Shown one piece after another: positions 63,559 through 64,000 of a stretch of 64,000 nucleotides of DNA. The DNA comes from Streptomyces sp. RFCAC02 (GTDB lineage Bacteria; Actinomycetota; Actinomycetes; Streptomycetales; Streptomycetaceae): NCBI RefSeq assembly GCF_004193175.1, contig NZ_SAUH01000001.1, forward strand, positions 5,241,501 to 5,305,500, read 5' to 3'. The notes beneath the pieces were generated by a model that saw only the letters and a program-made list of their open reading frames with translations, did no database searches and was not told the origin of the DNA. Every line of letters begins with the position of its first letter. Position 1 is the first letter of the stretch. Both the position numbers and the translations under genes were made by a program.

Positions 63559-63771
63559 ATGACTCCCACCGCCCGTGACTCCAAGGGCGCCGTTTGGCAT
63601 ACGAGCACGTACAGCAACAACGGCAGCGGTTGCATCGAGCGGGGTCGGCTCGGCGGTGGGCGTCAGGGTGTGCGGGACACGAAGGACCGGGCTCGGGGTG
63701 TGCTGACCTTCGAAGCCCCGGCGTGGGCGAGCTTCGTCGCCGCCGCGCAGCGCGGAGATCTCACGCGCTGA
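63559..63771 (+). CDS. DUF397 protein
   Basis: A 70-residue protein with the DUF397 pattern: AVWHTSTYSNNGSGCIERGR, VRDTKDRARGVLTFEAPAWASF and VAAAQRGDL. These small partners bind or modulate the XRE regulator encoded just before them; only one base separates the two genes. The function is inferred from family pairing. Confidence 0.88.
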   Translation: MTPTARDSKGAVWHTSTYSNNGSGCIERGRLGGGRQGVRDTKDRARGVLTFEAPAWASFVAAAQRGDLTR

Positions 63772-63793
63772 CCGACGCCGCCGGCGACCGACA

Positions 63794-63833
63794 CGGCCGC
63801 GCCGCCGCATCGACCGATGCGGCGGCGCGGCCG
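63794..63833. terminator. Bidirectional terminator hairpin
   Basis: Two perfect 19-bp arms (63794-63812 and 63815-63833) with a 2-base centre form a very stable stem. It sits between the DUF397 gene and the convergent gene at the right edge, ideal for stopping both transcripts. Confidence 0.85.
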
Positions 63834-63840
63834 GACAGGA

Positions 63841-64000
63841 TCAGGCCGTCCAGGTGGCGACGTCGTGGTAGGCCCGGCCGCCGTCCTTCGCCAGGAAGAC
63901 CGTGAACTCGTACTGGTGGCCCTCCGTCATGTCGAACGGGTAGCCCTGGGAGGCCCGGCGCTCGGCGCAGTTGCCGTTGCCACCGACCTGGAACGTGTAG
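63841..64000 (-). CDS. C-terminal end of an unidentified protein (cut by window edge)
   Basis: The last 52 residues of a minus-strand gene, with NCAERRASQGYPFDMTEGHQ and EFTVFLAKDGGRAYHDVATW before the stop at 63841. The Tyr/Gly/Cys-rich style hints at a secreted beta-rich domain. The family cannot be named from this fragment. Confidence 0.55.
   Translation of the reverse strand, partial: YTFQVGGNGNCAERRASQGYPFDMTEGHQYEFTVFLAKDGGRAYHDVATWTA

Overview
The window is very GC-rich, with tightly packed genes, many GTG starts and four-base stop/start overlaps. Its families (PadR/DUF1048, DUF2637, DUF397 with an XRE/DUF5753 regulator, RNase Sa, type I-E CRISPR-Cas, a CebR-type operator) point to a Streptomyces or close relative. 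It looks chromosomal. No tRNA, rRNA, phage block or plasmid backbone was seen.

Left part (1-20 kb). A PadR/DUF1048 pair and a Rox-like rifamycin monooxygenase sit behind what looks like an attenuator with a 17-residue leader peptide. Next come a DUF2637 membrane protein, an iron-boxed FhuF-like reductase, a GntR regulator, and a purine-catabolism block: PucR regulator, three-subunit xanthine dehydrogenase with its maturation factor, an OHCU-decarboxylase-remnant/HIU-hydrolase fusion, uricase, 8-oxoguanine deaminase and an MFS carrier. Related genes lie further right: mocA-like transferase, malate synthase and AllR-like regulator (41-44 kb) and glycerate kinase (56.5 kb). Allantoinase and allantoicase are absent from the window.

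Centre (20-31 kb). A complete type I-E CRISPR-Cas locus lies between two arrays of opposite orientation. Their 67-bp leaders face the cas operon and share the same layout. The order is cas3, cse1-cse2, cas7e, cas5e, cas6e, cas1e, cas2e, with overlapping stops and starts throughout. Cse1 and Cse2 are one open frame, yet a strong Shine-Dalgarno and an in-frame GTG at the junction could also give free Cse2. This is the most interesting feature of the window.

Right part (31-64 kb). A plant-polysaccharide locus (secreted clan-A glycosidase with FnIII and CBM2, LacI regulator, GH43 enzyme, CebR-type and CGAA/TTCG-type operators) is followed by a GH25 lysozyme-like protein lacking a signal peptide. 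Then come an ABC transporter with TetR regulator, a DUF6204-like gene broken by a MITE-like element, a secreted RNase, a P450, an amidase, a second LacI, a ROK kinase and a 1,506-residue WXG/RHS polymorphic toxin. The right end holds glycerate kinase, a phytoene-dehydrogenase-like flavoprotein, a LysR/SDR pair, a radical-SAM-like protein without its iron-sulfur cysteines next to a 50-residue peptide gene, and an XRE/DUF397 pair. Three places carry copies or remnants of the same inverted-repeat element.
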